Source of the DNA: Symbiodinium natans
Lineage: Eukaryota; Sar; Dinophyceae; Suessiales; Symbiodiniaceae
DNA length: 64,000 bases
NCBI GenBank assembly: GCA_905221605.1
Contig: CAJNDS010000140.1
Coordinates: 136,501-200,500, forward strand
Direction of reading: 5' to 3'
In this document: positions 22,990 to 34,679 of the stretch, piece by piece
Layout: every line of letters begins with the position of its first letter
Numbering within the stretch: position 1 is the first letter of the stretch
Translations under genes and position numbers: made by a program
The notes under the pieces: model-generated
The model's database searches: none
What the model saw: the letters and a program-made list of their open reading frames with translations, nothing else
What the model was told of the DNA's origin: nothing

Positions 22990-23850
22990 CACCTGGACGA
23001 ACCCAGAAAAAAGGCACGCCCCGGCGAAACCCCCGAGCACGATGGCCGGCTGGCCCCAGGCTGCATCCGCTGCCCTCGGCACAAGCGAAGCGGGGCACGG
23101 GCCCTTCTTTTGCAACGAGCTCGGGCTATTTGGCAAAAGAGTGTGGGTGGAAGTCGTGCAACACGTCGTGCGAAAGGTATCACACTATGTCTGGCAGGAA
23201 TCGATGCGGTGCCATCCTTGAGGTGAGATGCCTTGCACGGCCAGACAAACCCAGCAAAAAAGACGTGCACCAGTCGGACCGCCGAGCCTCAGATCCTCTA
23301 CCACGTTTCCTGTGGGAGGTCGCGTACCACCGCCGGCTGGCACCAGGCTGCATCCGCTGCCCTCGGCGTAAGCGAAGTCGGGCACCCGTCTTTTTGCAAC
23401 GAGCTTGGGAAACTTGGTGAAAGAGTGTCGGTGGAAGTCGTGCAACACGTGAAAAAAGAATCGCACTATGTCGGGCAAGAATCGACGCTACTCGGTCCCG
23501 CAATGAATAGTAGATTGAGATCTCACAAACTCCAGTCGAGCTGCGTTGGCCCAATCCGGCACGGCACAGATCATCGAACGCGATAAGCGACTGTGAGAGG
23601 CCTTGCACACCCCACCCGGACTAAAGCTAGACCAAGGGCGCGCGCCAGCGAAACCCCGGAGTCTCAGATCCTCCCGCACCTCCGAGCGGGACATGCATGA
23701 CGGCCGCCTGCCTCGAGGCCCTGAGAACGAGTGCAGAAGTGAAGCTCGGTATTTGGTCCCTTGGCACGAACTCGGGGAAAGTGCTGCTCGCATTGACTCT
23801 GTGTGGCTCCGGATTTTTGGGGAGCAGGCAGACAAGACACTAGCAGCCTG
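22990..23850 (+). repeat. Diverged tandem repeat, about 287-bp period (two clear copies, a third weaker)
   Basis: CCGGCTGGCCCCAGGCTGCA near 23046 matches CCGGCTGGCACCAGGCTGCA near 23333. TTTTGCAACGAGCT, GTGGAAGTCGTGCAACACG and TCGCACTATGTC-like phrases recur in the same order. A third copy with only GAAACCCC, CAGATCCTC and GAACTCGGG-type islands follows at about 23600-23850. No gene recognised. Confidence 0.7.
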
Positions 23851-23869
23851 ACTTGACGGAAGAGCGCAA

Positions 23870-23942
23870 CATGCGCAACACGCGCAACACGGGCAACACG
23901 GGCAACACGGGCAACACGGGCAACACGGGCAACACGGGCAAC
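23870..23942 (+). repeat. 9-bp tandem repeat (CAACACGGG)
   Basis: About eight copies of a nine-base unit, the first ones variant (CAACATGCG, CAACACGCG). It reads NTG-NTG in one frame on plus and VAR-VAR on minus. Simple minisatellite. Confidence 0.95.
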
Positions 23943-24114
23943 TCCCCGAACATGTGTCACACGCATCACACACCTTTGGCTGTCGAAGTGCGGGGACCTG
24001 CAAAAGACCTGCACCCACGCTTGCCCAAACAACATGCGCCTTTGAAAGTTGGCTCACTGTGTTTGGAAACCGAAAAACATCCCAGGCAAGTATGCGACCT
24101 GGTTCCATGCTGGC

Positions 24115-24735
24115 ACAATCTGCGGTCTGGAAGCCACAATGGAGCGTTTGGCTTCATGAGATCCGAGCAGTGGCCAAAATATTCTTGAAGGTCGTGCAGC
24201 CTCCGAGAACACCCCAACCCGCTGAACTCTGAATCACATGATGGCGGTGCCTCGTTAGGGGTGCCTTCGAAGATATACGAGCTCCCGTGCTTATGTGGCC
24301 GGTACTCTGAATGCATAAACGCATTTCCGCAATGTCTCACACACACTAATAACCGATCTGACCTGGCTGCTTCAGTACAAATTCTCGAACCCACAAGCAC
24401 AGCGCTGTTTCTCATGACGGTTTGAGGTCTGCAAGCCACAATGGAGCGTTTGTTTGGCTTCATGAGACCCAAGCAGTGGCCAAAATAGTCTCGAAGGTCG
24501 TGGAGCCTCTGAGACCACCCCAACCCTCTGAACTCTGAATCACATGATGCCGGTGCCTCTTTAAGGGTGCCTTCCAGACTACACGAGCTCCCGTGCTTAC
24601 GTGGCCGGTACTCTGAATGCATAAACGCATTTCCGCAGTGTCTCACGCACGCTAACAATCGATCTAACATGGCTGCTTCAGTACAAAATCTCAAACCAAC
24701 AAGCACAGTGCTGTTCCTCAAGACGGGTTGACATG
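24115..24735 (+). repeat. 302-bp tandem duplication (two copies)
   Basis: AAGCCACAATGGAGCGTTTG at 24131 recurs at 24433. Through GAATCACATGATG, GAGCTCCCGTGCTTA, GAATGCATAAACGCATTTCC and CTGGCTGCTTCAGTACA the two copies are collinear. A third, partial and more diverged copy lies at about 26380-26560, 2 kb downstream. Confidence 0.9.
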
Positions 24736-24739
24736 AAAC

Positions 24740-26375
24740 GAAGATGGCCGAAAATGAGGCCAGAGAGATACAATCTCTCATCCTGCTGATCTGGAGCCAG
24801 ACGCACTACCGCCGTGGCATGGTTCCCGGCAGACGGTTGCAGGCAGGGTGTGCATTTTTAAAAGAAGGCATATACAAGCCACACGAAAGAGATAATCACA
24901 CGCAAGAGACGCAACAGGCATCACGCCTCTCGGTTTGGCATGGGCCCGCAGTTTTTGAAGAGGGGGCCGTCAGTTCATGCTAAAAGCCTGCCGCACGTAT
25001 TATTCTTGCGACGCTCAAAGAATTTTCTAGTGGACCCCGTCAAACAGTGGTAAGATCCTGAGTTTGCAGTCGCAACTTGGCTTGATAGCCAGCCCTCCAG
25101 CAAAAGAGCGTCCCACATCATCGATGTTGAACCTCCCCGTCTTGTGCTAGAATTGTGTGCGGCATGTCTGTTTTCAGCTTGGTGGTCAAGGCCAATGCTC
25201 AGTGCGGTGACCTGGCCCACCGACCAAACAGCATCGCGAAGCCAGCCGACTCGGAAAGCTGCGCCAAGCTAAGCAAGCAAGCTGACATGGGCCTCCACAG
25301 GAACGGGGTGTTGGCCTCATCATGCCCCATCCACCAAGCGAGCCTTCACTTAGAGCAGGGGTAGCTGATTTCACGCTCCGACAGCGGATGAGCCTGATGC
25401 CGCTTCACCGAAGGCTGCAGGAGCTGGGCCGTGCTACTGAACACGACAGCAAGCGCCAGCACAGGACAGCATCTGATCGCACCCCATCTCGGAGCACGCA
25501 CGCGTGTTGGCCCGACAGGAGAGGGCCACGAACTCACAGGGCCCAGCAGATTCTCACACGTGACAAGCCAAAGGCCTCTGAGACCGAATTGGGCAGCTCC
25601 TGCACGCGCTCAGTCACAGATAGGCCGCGCACCAGGAACCTGGGCGGTGCTGGACGCGAGGTCAAGGACCTGCGAACTGTGGCGGGCCAGCAGCCGACGG
25701 CACTGCAGCACCTGACGTGGCACTGCCTGCATGCGTCGGCCAACCTGACGCTGCCAGGCTGACGAGGCAGCCAAGGCGACAACAACGAGAGGCATCCCAA
25801 CCCAGTTCAACAACATTGGAGTCATTGGAGTTGTAGCGCAAACCCGTTTGGAGGATTGATCGTCAAAGGGATCCACGAAGGCAGGGTGTCGGAAGCCTCA
25901 GGAGCTGCAGACTCTTCGTACTTGCTGGGCACTGTCAGTGGCGCGACATGCTGAAGCCATGACGCGCACTGCGCGAAACCTCCTGACAAGGCAGCTGAAA
26001 CTGCTCCGCACCTGAAGAAGATCCACTAGAATGCTCATCTTATCCCACACAGAACACATGATTTGACTGCGGGGCTTCAATAGTGCTGAGCCGTCTGAAG
26101 TCTCGCGATGTAGCCTGGGTCTCTTATCGGACGCGGCCTCGACAACTCGAGAGAACCCTGGCAAAAAAGGTCAAAAGAATTCACGCTTCGTGTGTCAAGA
26201 CACACGAGGGAGTCTGCGGGAGGGATGGGCGGGAGAAGCATTGGAGCACTGGCCTTGAGCAGATTTCCGGAAGAGACGCATGCCAAAGAATCACGTATGC
26301 ACCATTCCCTGCCACTCCAAAACATACATACAAATCAGGTGAGGGAAGGATCTGGCAGCTAGTGACTTGAGGCCT
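24740..26375. other. Unrecognised sequence, no gene supported
   Basis: Only short overlapping frames on both strands, none recognisable. No tandem structure seen. Confidence 0.4.
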
Positions 26376-26379
26376 CCTG

Positions 26380-26560
26380 CCTGGGGCAACCTTTAGGCAT
26401 GTCAGCCTTCGATACTACTGAGCTCCCCTGCTGACGTGAATGCACAAATGCGTTTCCGCAATGTCTGACACCCGCAAACAGCCGATCTGACCTGGCTGCT
26501 TCAGTACCAGTATTCCAACAAACAAGCACAGCACTGTTCTTCAATACCGGTTGGCATAAA
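26380..26560 (+). repeat. Detached partial copy of the 302-bp repeat
   Basis: CGTTTCCGCAATGTCTGACA, AGCCGATCTGACCTGGCTGC and AACAAGCACAGCACTGTTCT correspond to 24320-24415 and 24630-24720. The first half of the unit is missing. Confidence 0.75.
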
Positions 26561-27010
26561 GCAATGAGACACTTTAGAAAGTTTGTTTGTGAGCTGGGGG
26601 CCCTCGGACCTGCAACGTCGCAGTGTCAACGTCCCCCCACTGAAAGACCCAAGGGGAAGCCCGGAGCATTTCCGGCAAACAGGGCAAACTCCATGCTCCC
26701 ATTACGCGGAAGGCAGCATGACAGGTATCAAGTCGGAGGCATGCACAGAAGCAGGGGTGCATATGGGTGCATTTGCGCTGAGGTGCGTAGAGGGTTGCTT
26801 GTGGCCCAACGAAGAGACTCTGAGCGGGGTCAGTTAAGGGAGGTCTGCACATCTGAGATGACATGCAACCCAAAGAAGAAAAAAACAATCATTGCAGGCC
26901 ATGCGGTGCGCGAGCCACTCTTCCAAGCCAACTACAAAGCGGAAGCAAGTGGAAGCAACTTCTGGGATCGTGCGCCTGGCAACCCGAATATGCTGCGCAT
27001 GCCAATTGTC
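26560..27010. other. Unrecognised sequence upstream of duplication B
   Basis: A plus frame from 26564 runs 242 codons into the duplicated region and ends at 27292, but its 3' half is the repeat shared with 11860-12110 and no domain is recognisable. I treat it as a chance frame. Confidence 0.35.
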
Positions 27011-28990
27011 AATCACCTCCTGCCAAATATCTGGAAGGACAGAAGGACAGACCCTCCGGCATTCATGCATACGGAGTGGCATTCGGCACGGCTATACCTA
27101 CTACCACGCTCATCAGCAAGCCTCATATCATCCGACGTCCCACGAAAGATACTGAGCTGTAAAACGGAGCGTGTGTCCACGGCAGCTCTGCTCAGGCCAA
27201 TCCATGACCCAAGCCACGTTTCTCTCGCCATGCTGGACAACCACTCAACTCAAGCTGAGCTATGCAAGTGCAAGAGGCTTAGAGACTCCTAGAGAAGCTG
27301 CTCGCGCACGCTGCAGGCGCTGAAGGCAAGTCAAACAACCACCGGAAAGTACGAACAGCGCTACAGCTAGGGAAGCCGGTCCTCTAAGACGCCCACAGCA
27401 CCGTTCGGCTTTGTCATGTCTTATGTTATCACATCAGCAGTTTCCACGAATGCTGCTGGTACTGCAGACCCGGCACGGCACCACAATCTTCGGCCAACTG
27501 GCAAGCGACAGCAACTTGTGGGGAGCACACAGTGCAGTTTGGACTTGAACTGATGGAAACACAACCTCACATCTTACATGCGGAGCCTTGCCACGTGGCA
27601 CATAGACGGCGTGCGTGGACGCACCACGACGTTGTCGGTTAGGACAATAGTACAGCTCAAACCGGCATTCTAGCGCGTACCTTCCAAGGACGGGAGGACA
27701 CATATGGCAAACATGCACGCTTTGGCGTTGAGAACGCCCACACCTTCCACAACGCTCATCAGCAAGCCTCATATCATCCGACGTCCCACGAAAGCTACTG
27801 CGCTGTAAAACGGAGCGTGTGTCCACGGCAGCTCTGCTCAGGCCAATCCATGACCCGAGCTACGTTTCTCTCGCCACGCTGGACAACCACTCAACTCAAG
27901 CTGAGCTGCGCAAGTGCAAGAGGCTTAGAGACTCCTAGAGAAGCTGCTCGCGCACGCTGCAGGCGCTGAAGGCAAGTCAAACAACCACCGGAAAGTACGA
28001 ACAGCGCTACAGCTAGGGAAGCCGGTCCTCTAAGACGCCCACAGCACCGTTCGGCTTTGTCATGTCTTATGTTATCACATCAGCAGTTTCCACGAATGCT
28101 GCTGGTACTGCAGACCCGGCACGGCACCACAATCTTCGGCCAACTGGCAAGCGACAGCAACTTGTGGGGAGCACACAGTGCAGTTTGGACTTGAACTGAT
28201 GGAAACACAACCTCACATCTTACATGCGGAGCCTTGCCACGTGGCACATAGACGGCGTGCGTGGACGCACCACGACGTTGTCGGTTAGGACAATAGTACA
28301 GCTCAAACCGGCATTCTAGCGCGTACCTTCCAAGGACGGGAGGACACATATGGCAAACATGCACGCTTTGGCGTTGAGAACGCCCACACCTTCCACAACG
28401 CTCATCAGCAAGCCTCATATCATCCGACGTCCCACGAAAGCTACTGCGCTGTAAAACGGAGCGTGTGTCCACGGCAGCTCTGCTCAGGCCAATCCATGAC
28501 CCGAGCTACGTTTCTCTCGCCACGCTGGACAACCACTCAACTCAAGCTGAGCTGCGCAAGTGCAAGAGGCTTAGAGACTCCTAGAGAAGCTGCTCGCGCA
28601 CGCTGCAGGCGCTGAAGGCAAGTCAAACAACCACCGGAAAGTACGAACAGCGCTACAGCTAGGGAAGCCGGTCCTCTAAGACGCCCACAGCACCATTCGG
28701 CTTTGTCATGTCTTATGTTATCACATCAGCAGTTTCCACGAATGCTGCTGGTACTGCAGACCCGGCACGGCACCACAATTTTCGGCCAACTGGCAAGCGA
28801 CAGCAACCGGTGGGGAGCACACAGTGCAGTTTGGACTTGAACTGATGGAAACACAACCTCACATCTTACATGCGGAGCCTTGCCGCATGGCACGTAGACT
28901 GCGTGCGTGGATGCACCACGACGTTGTGGGTTATGACAAAAGTACAGCTCAAACCGACGTTCTAGCACATACCTTCGAACAAAGCTACTG
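27010..28990 (+). repeat. 646-bp tandem array at the start of duplication B (about three copies)
   Basis: CTCATCAGCAAGCCTCATAT occurs at 27109, 27755 and 28401, exactly 646 bp apart. The middle copies appear identical over hundreds of bases (a 130-codon minus frame is repeated unchanged at 27434-27826 and 28080-28472). The last copy (from about 28690) is diverged and breaks off near 28990. The unit contains the stretch homologous to 13165-13260 of copy A (GCACGCTGCAG...GGGAAG), so it arose by tandem expansion inside the duplicated segment. The repeated minus frame matches no family known to me. Confidence 0.95.
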
Positions 28991-29340
28991 CAGTGTAAAA
29001 CGCTCGTGCGTCCACGGCAGCTTTTTGCTCAAGTCAACCCATGACCCAAGCACTGCTTGTGGACCTGGTGTATGTCGTGCTGGACAATGGCTCGGCGCTA
29101 GGAGCAATCACACCAGTTTGCATTGGGGCATCATTAGAGTCTGCCAAGAGCGCCCATTTCAGATTCTAAACTGGAACGTCAGTGGGGTCTCTGGCAACAC
29201 CTTGGCATTTTTGCGGGAACCCATTTTAAACACCCTTGCCCCTCACTTGCAAGCTTTGACGGCCTTTGTTCCTACTGGTAGCTCCGAAACTGGGGATGGA
29301 CTCACACCCCGTCAGCCAGGCTCCATTGACCCTTGAAAAG
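28990..29340 (+). other. Junction between the 646-bp array and duplication B; possible endonuclease-like remnant
   Basis: A plus frame (28824-29336) contains ERPFQILNWNVSGVSGNTLA. LNWNVSG resembles the first block of LINE endonuclease domains (WN-x-x-G), but the second block with its catalytic glutamate is not visible. A remnant of a retroelement or of a different repeat are both possible. Confidence 0.25.
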
Positions 29341-32300
29341 TTTTACGTGCAATGCAAACGCTCAAGAAAGGGAAAGCAATTGCTAGCACAAACGAACAGC
29401 GCTACGGCTAGGGAAGGCGGCGTTCTACGGAGAGGCGCACGTGCTCTGGCACAGCACTTGTTGGCGCTTGTTGCAGCTTTGCGGCAATTGCCAAGTGCAA
29501 GCTGCACAGCTTACCTCCTTCAGTGCTCCTTCCATCCTGGAATCCTGGTCCAACGTTTGTTGTCACAAATGCTCCCGAAAGTCTCTGGTGCCACCCTGCT
29601 CTCCGCCTGCATCACAGTCCGCCTGAGAGCTCCGTGGGCCCACACGGTTCGCTTTGCTGCTGGCTTAGGCATGCCCAGGGGAGCACCCAACAGACGCAGT
29701 GGCACAAAGAACTGCAAGAGAAGCGGATGCCCCCTCAAGGCCAAAAAGGAAACAGGGAAGGACTGTGAGAGGTCAAGCGAGAAAAAGTTCGTTGGCGCGC
29801 TGCCGCTAGCACGCAGCCTTCTGAGAGATGGCAAGGGCGAGCATAGGCAGCAGAGCAGGCGTGCGCGCACCGTGCCATCATCTGAGGGCACAACACCGTT
29901 TTTCAATGCCTGGACGCCAAGATGCTCAAATCCCTGCAGTCCCTACGTATCGGAGGTGCGCTGGAGTCTTTGATTTTTTCTGCACTCAGGATCGACCCAG
30001 TGCAACTTCGGGTCTTCACAAGCCTGCGGCGCCGAAGGGCGGCCGTGGGTGATGCATCGATTGCTGAAAGGCATCGGGGTCATGTCACGAGGCATCGGGT
30101 CAGGGAGCAGCGTGTCTTGTCCGAGGGAAGGAGCTTGCAGAAAAGGCTCACGCCCAGACCTTTGTCAGCTTGTGGGACGCGTGGACTATGCAGGTGCCAC
30201 AAGCGCAGGAAGGCATCGGACATTCGCCCTGTGCTGTGAGGGTTCTGGCATGGGAACGTCCTGGCCTAAGCCGCTGCCCTCGGCACCTTCCCAGCAGGGT
30301 GGGGCGCCTGAACCTGGCCATCGTCAAGTAGAAGAAGGGTCCGGCTTCACAATCCCGGCGGGCGAAGACCACGCAAAGACAAGCGCAAGCTTCCAAGGCA
30401 GGGAGCCGCACCAAAGGCAACCCATGCCGCCAAAACCGTACGAGGAGCTTTTCGAATGACCCAATGTCGCACTGACAGGCACAGCCCAGCTGCACCAAGT
30501 CGAAAAGGAGGTTGAAGACTTGAGGGCCACAGGGCCGCCAGCTACGCGGCTAAGGACTGCCACACGCCTGCTGCCGCAGAGCCAGCACAGGCATCAAGGC
30601 ATCAAGGCATCAAGGCATGAAGGCAATTGGGAGGACATGGGTGCGTCCTAATCTAGCCAAAGCCCCCAAGAAGAGGCAGCGACCGAGCGAAGCTGCGGGC
30701 CGCCTCAAGATCCCGAGGACAGCTCTGACCCACAAGCACAAGTCAGCAAACCCTCGTGACTGTCACGACTTCTCCTTCCTCGACGTAAGGTGATGCAGGT
30801 GATCCATGAAACGCTTCCCCACGGCCACACGGGGCTGCAAAGACCCCAACTACGGGAAGTAGGGCCCAGGAGGCGTGCACCGCGCAGCCCCAGCACACGG
30901 TCATGTCGGGGACTAGCCGCCTGGCCTCCGACACGACCCTCAAGCGCCGGACTTGGACTTTCAATTCAAAGCGCGCTGTGGCTGTTGGGGTTCCAAGGCT
31001 CCGCCTGACACAGTGCGGATTCGAGGTCTAACAAGGCTCGAACTCATGCCCGGGGCCACATGCTCGCCGTCGAGCCCAACTTTCATGCCTCCGGCTTCCA
31101 GTGGATGAGCTGCGGCACTCGGAGCTTTGTGAGGTACAACAAGCATTCCGAAGCTTTAGATAGAATGCAAGACAGGCGGTGCCTTGCTCTGAGCCGTGTG
31201 CCAGGAATGAGGCCCTCGGAGGAAAACTGCATTTCGGCAACCGCCTGTGTGCTTACCCAGGTGCTCCCGTTCAGGTATGTTCCTTCGGTGACCTGTTGGT
31301 ACAGCTTTCCTTGCAGCTTGCCTACGCGACCTGCTGGCCGTTGCAGGCGATGCCCGCGGCAAAACATCACCCGTGTTTGCTCAACACACCTGAGTCCTCA
31401 CTTAGTAATTGGTGACCTTTTGGTCTCTGACGAGCGCAATCAGGCAGGGCAAGACATCAGATAACTTTTGCCGGCGAGAGTGGGGGCAAGCAGCTGTCGA
31501 TTGGGCAAAACCTGGCAAAACCTGGCAAAACACGAATTCTCACACGCCAGCCTTCTCACATAATTCGGCGAACTGCTTCATTGCTAGCGTTGTCAGTCAC
31601 AGGCAAGCCAACGACTCCAACCCATGCGGTAGAACCACTCTGAGAAGCTTGGGGGCTGAGGTAACAAAGCTCCTTAGAATCTTGAGGCACCTTCCCATGT
31701 TGAGCGCATGAATCTGGCTGGCCATCGTCATGCCACCGGAAGAGCCCAGCTTGAACAGTTTCCAGGGGCATGCCTCGACTCGCGTTGGCCTTCCCAACTG
31801 TTGCTTGAAGCTCGTCTGCTTGGCTGCGCGAGAAGGTCTTTCCGAACATCGCGGCAACGGCAAAACATGCCCATGATTGCAGCACACACGCCTGAGTCCT
31901 CACTTAGCGATTTAAGAACCCGGCGTAACCTGCTTGCCTCGCACGAGATGCACAATACATCATCGACATCACCCGGCATGGTGAATGGTGCAAATTCTCG
32001 ACCGGCTTCTCAGACTGAGATTGCGGCTCCATTGCTCGTGGCATAGAAGCACCAATATTGACGCTTGAGGGCGGGCAAAACACTGGATTGAATCATCTCA
32101 CCTTCAGAAGCTCTGATTCAAGCTACTCGAATTTTTCCTTTTGATTTTTGTTTGCCTTCCGGGACCGGGCAGCACCTTCCCAGCATGGTCCTGACTACCC
32201 ATCGTCAAGCCACGCAAGAGCCCAGCTTGGAAATCAAGCACAAGTTTGCAGCGGCAGCACTTGACTCACCTTTGCCTTGAAAGCCCCCCACAGCCACAAG

Positions 32301-32960
32301 CGGCAAGCGGGCCTACACGCTGAACAGGCAGAATTGAAGCAATACGGTGGAACCGTCTCAATCTGAGCCGACCGGAATTCGCTAAGCTACAAGGCTGACG
32401 CATGCTGACGCGATCTGAAAAGGAAAACTCTCGATCTCTTTCTCTGTGCCGTTGTTTCCACGTGAGTCAGACTGGCAATGGTCAAGTTCGCCAGTCCACA
32501 GTAAACGCTTTCGCTAGGCCCATGCGGCACCAAGTTCATCATGGGGAGGCAGGAAAGAAAGAGCTTGCTAAGCTTGGCACCAGTTTACCTGCACTGCACA
32601 CGGCTCCCAAACTGGCAAGTGGCTTTCTGATCTTTCTAGCTCCAACACGCTGGGTCCGCTGGCACACTGCCAGTTCAAGCGCTGCATGTTCATCTTCTGC
32701 AGAGGAGATGGGCCGCAGCCACACCCCACACACCTCAGCATCAACTCAGGATGGCTGTCGGAGTGGAAATGAAACTTTCGGGTGGTTTGCGTTGCGCCCT
32801 CCAGCTGGGCCTCCCGGCGATTCCAAGCCATCGTTGATGGTCGGCAAGCCGTAGTCAAGGATCCATAGGGAATTTAAAAGGAAACATCAAAAGCCGTCCA
32901 AAACAGCTGAAGCCAAGGCTTTGGGGGTAAGCTCACATGTTGGGACCCGTGCAGACCTTC
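29340..32960 (+). repeat. Segmental duplication B, main part (paralogue of 13110-16300)
   Basis: Collinear with copy A as described there. Differences include a 9-bp tandem AAGGCATCA (about 30590-30625), an insertion near 30525-30600, and a longer, more diverged right part (32040-32960) where only islands such as CATGTTCATCTTCTGCAGA and CAGCCACACC remain alignable. The duplication starts next to the 646-bp tandem array. No gene recognised. Confidence 0.85.
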
Positions 32961-33049
32961 TGTACCGAGCCTCGGAGCTTTTTAAAGAAACTACAGAACC
33001 TTTTTAAAGCAAACTAGAGAGCGGTTGTCCCGAAAGCATTTCACGCCAC

Positions 33050-33325
33050 GATTAAAACCTCGCACATCCTTGCATCATCCGTTACAGTACGACATCCATC
33101 GCGACATCTAACGAAGACCCCTCACGAAGACCACCCACCATCCATCACGACATCCATCCATGCATCAACGATAACAAAGAACCTTCAAGAAGACCACCCG
33201 CCATCCATCACGACATCCATCACGACATCGAGAACGAAGAACCTTCACGAAGACCACCCGACATCAATCACGACAGTCATCCATGCGTCAAAGACAACGA
33301 AGAACCTTCACGAAGACCTGGGCAA
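33050..33325 (+). repeat. Minisatellite of CACGAAGACCACCC / CATCCATCACGACATC units
   Basis: Four or five degenerate units of about 60 bp containing GAAGACCACCC, CCATCACGACATCCAT and AACGAAGAACCTTCA. No coding content recognised. Confidence 0.85.
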
Positions 33326-33655
33326 CTCAGGACTCGCAGAATGACTGGCGGATTCCATATGTCATGCATGTTATGGATGGGGCTCCTTACTTGGTGCGGG
33401 TCGGCGGGGACGGTACGAACTACGAATGGCACGGGGGGTGGGCAACATGGACGGAGCCTCATGATAGCCCTGAGCTCAAACTCTTGCGCAGATCCTCGGA
33501 GCTCGTTGAAGAAAGCATCTCGCGGGTCGAAGGGCAAAGGCAAAGCTTCAGGCAAAAGCGATGGTCGCGAGCACGGATTCGGACACGTGGGCATGGGCAC
33601 GGTTTCACATCCTACACCAGTTGGATTTGCAAGTGCATATGGTGACGAAGATTAA
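33325..33655 (+). other. Unrecognised possible coding remnant
   Basis: Two overlapping plus frames. Frame 1 reads NDWRIPYVMHVMDGAPYLVR and EWHGGWATW. Frame 2 ends in KASRGSKGKGKASGKSDG and then SAYGDED with a stop at 33653. The tryptophan-rich start and the lysine/glycine-rich end look more protein-like than the surroundings, and a frame switch near 33480 would join them. I do not recognise a family. A retroelement gag-like protein is only a guess. Confidence 0.2.
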
Positions 33656-33989
33656 CCCTTGAATTCGCCTGGCGACTTTCGAGATGGTCGTTTACGGATC
33701 ACCCCGCAGCATAAACATCATAAACTGTGTCCAGCAGCTCGTGCGCGTCAGGGCGCTGCGCGCGCCGCCCGCCGTCTCGGCGGTGTGGCATCGTGGGAAC
33801 ATAGCCCTTTCCCCATAGGGGTCGTGTTTGCCTGCGCAACAGAAGCCTTGGCTGCCTTCAGCGCCGCTTTTCTCCTAGCTCCAGTCAATGCCGGGGCGGC
33901 CCCCCCGGCCCGGTGGGCGAGCGGAGACCACACCGGCACTAGTGGCCGGACGGCATCATGCCGTCAGCGGCAGGCAACTCGCAAGGAGG

Positions 33990-34120
33990 GGCGACCTCCC
34001 AGCGCTCGTCGGCAAGGACCTCGCTGAAATCCGGCGTCAGGCCATCGACGTTGGCTGTGCTGCAGTTGACACTACCCTGGTCTCGCCTCTGGACTCAACG
34101 GGCCAGCCACGTCGCCACCA
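33990..34120 (+). pseudogene. LINE 3'-region remnant, plus strand
   Basis: The frame at 34062-34112 reads AVDTTLVSPLDSTGQPR. This matches a block I know from the long C-terminal region, after the reverse transcriptase, of dinoflagellate LINEs (…LAVDTTLVSPL…DG.PR). Upstream bases to about 33720 are GC-rich without recognisable motifs. It runs directly into the GGCCCGTA array. Confidence 0.55.
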
Positions 34121-34435
34121 ACAATACACCGTAGGGCCCGTAGGGACCGTAGAGCCCGCAGAGGCCGTACAGGCCGTAGGAGCCCGTAGGCGCCCACAGA
34201 GCCGCACGGCCCGTAAGAGCCCGTATGAGCCCGTAGGGCCCGTAAGGCCCGTAAGGCCCGTAGAGCCCGTAGAGCCCATACGGTCCCATAAAGCCCGTAA
34301 AGCCTGTACGGTCCTCAAGACCCCCAAGGCCCGTAAGGCCCGTAGAGCCCGTAAGGCCCGTAAAGCCCCTAAGCCCGTACGGCCCGCGCAGGCCCGTACG
34401 CACCCGTACGGGCCTGCGCGGCCCTGGCCTGGCGA
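34121..34435 (+). repeat. GGCCCGTA(A/G) minisatellite, about 9-bp period
   Basis: Roughly thirty degenerate units of GGCCCGTAA, GAGCCCGTA and GGACCGTAG. On plus one frame reads ARKARKARK, another PVGPVRPVR. On minus it reads YGPYGLYG. It begins where the LINE C-terminal region normally has a basic ARRRK-type stretch, so it may have expanded from that codon run. Confidence 0.9.
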
Positions 34436-34438
34436 GAG

Positions 34439-34668
34439 ACCTTTCTCACTTCTGCAGCCTTCCGAATCATTTTGCTTCGGCGCCTGCACCTCCCCCTTTC
34501 CTCGACTCCGCCACATCAGGCCACTTGCGTCCTGTGCGCACCTCTTGAACGGGCTGCCGCTCGTGTCTGTGGCGAGGCGGGTGCTTCCGCGACCTCAGTG
34601 TCGCCAGGACGATAGGCGCATCGATGACATTGCCAATGGCCTGCCTGCGTGGGGCGGCGTCCAGCTCG
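34439..34668 (+). pseudogene. LINE C-terminal remnant, plus strand (second piece)
   Basis: Frame from 34439: AFRIILLRRLHLPL, then LERAAARVCGEAGA, ending in a stop near 34610. It continues in another frame as DDRRIDDIANGLPAWGGVQL to 34667. These are consecutive blocks of the post-RT region of a dinoflagellate LINE family. The block that should follow GGVQL is AVDTTLVSPL, which lies upstream at 34062, so the order is scrambled: two elements, or a duplication or inversion junction. At 34668-34680 it abuts the C-terminus of the minus-strand element. Confidence 0.65.
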
Positions 34669-34679
34669 CTGCTTCGTAT

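Noticed and set aside
28824-29336. Full LINE endonuclease at LNWNVSG
   Set aside because: Only the first block is suggestive; the catalytic glutamate block and later motifs are absent, so it is kept only as a weak remnant.
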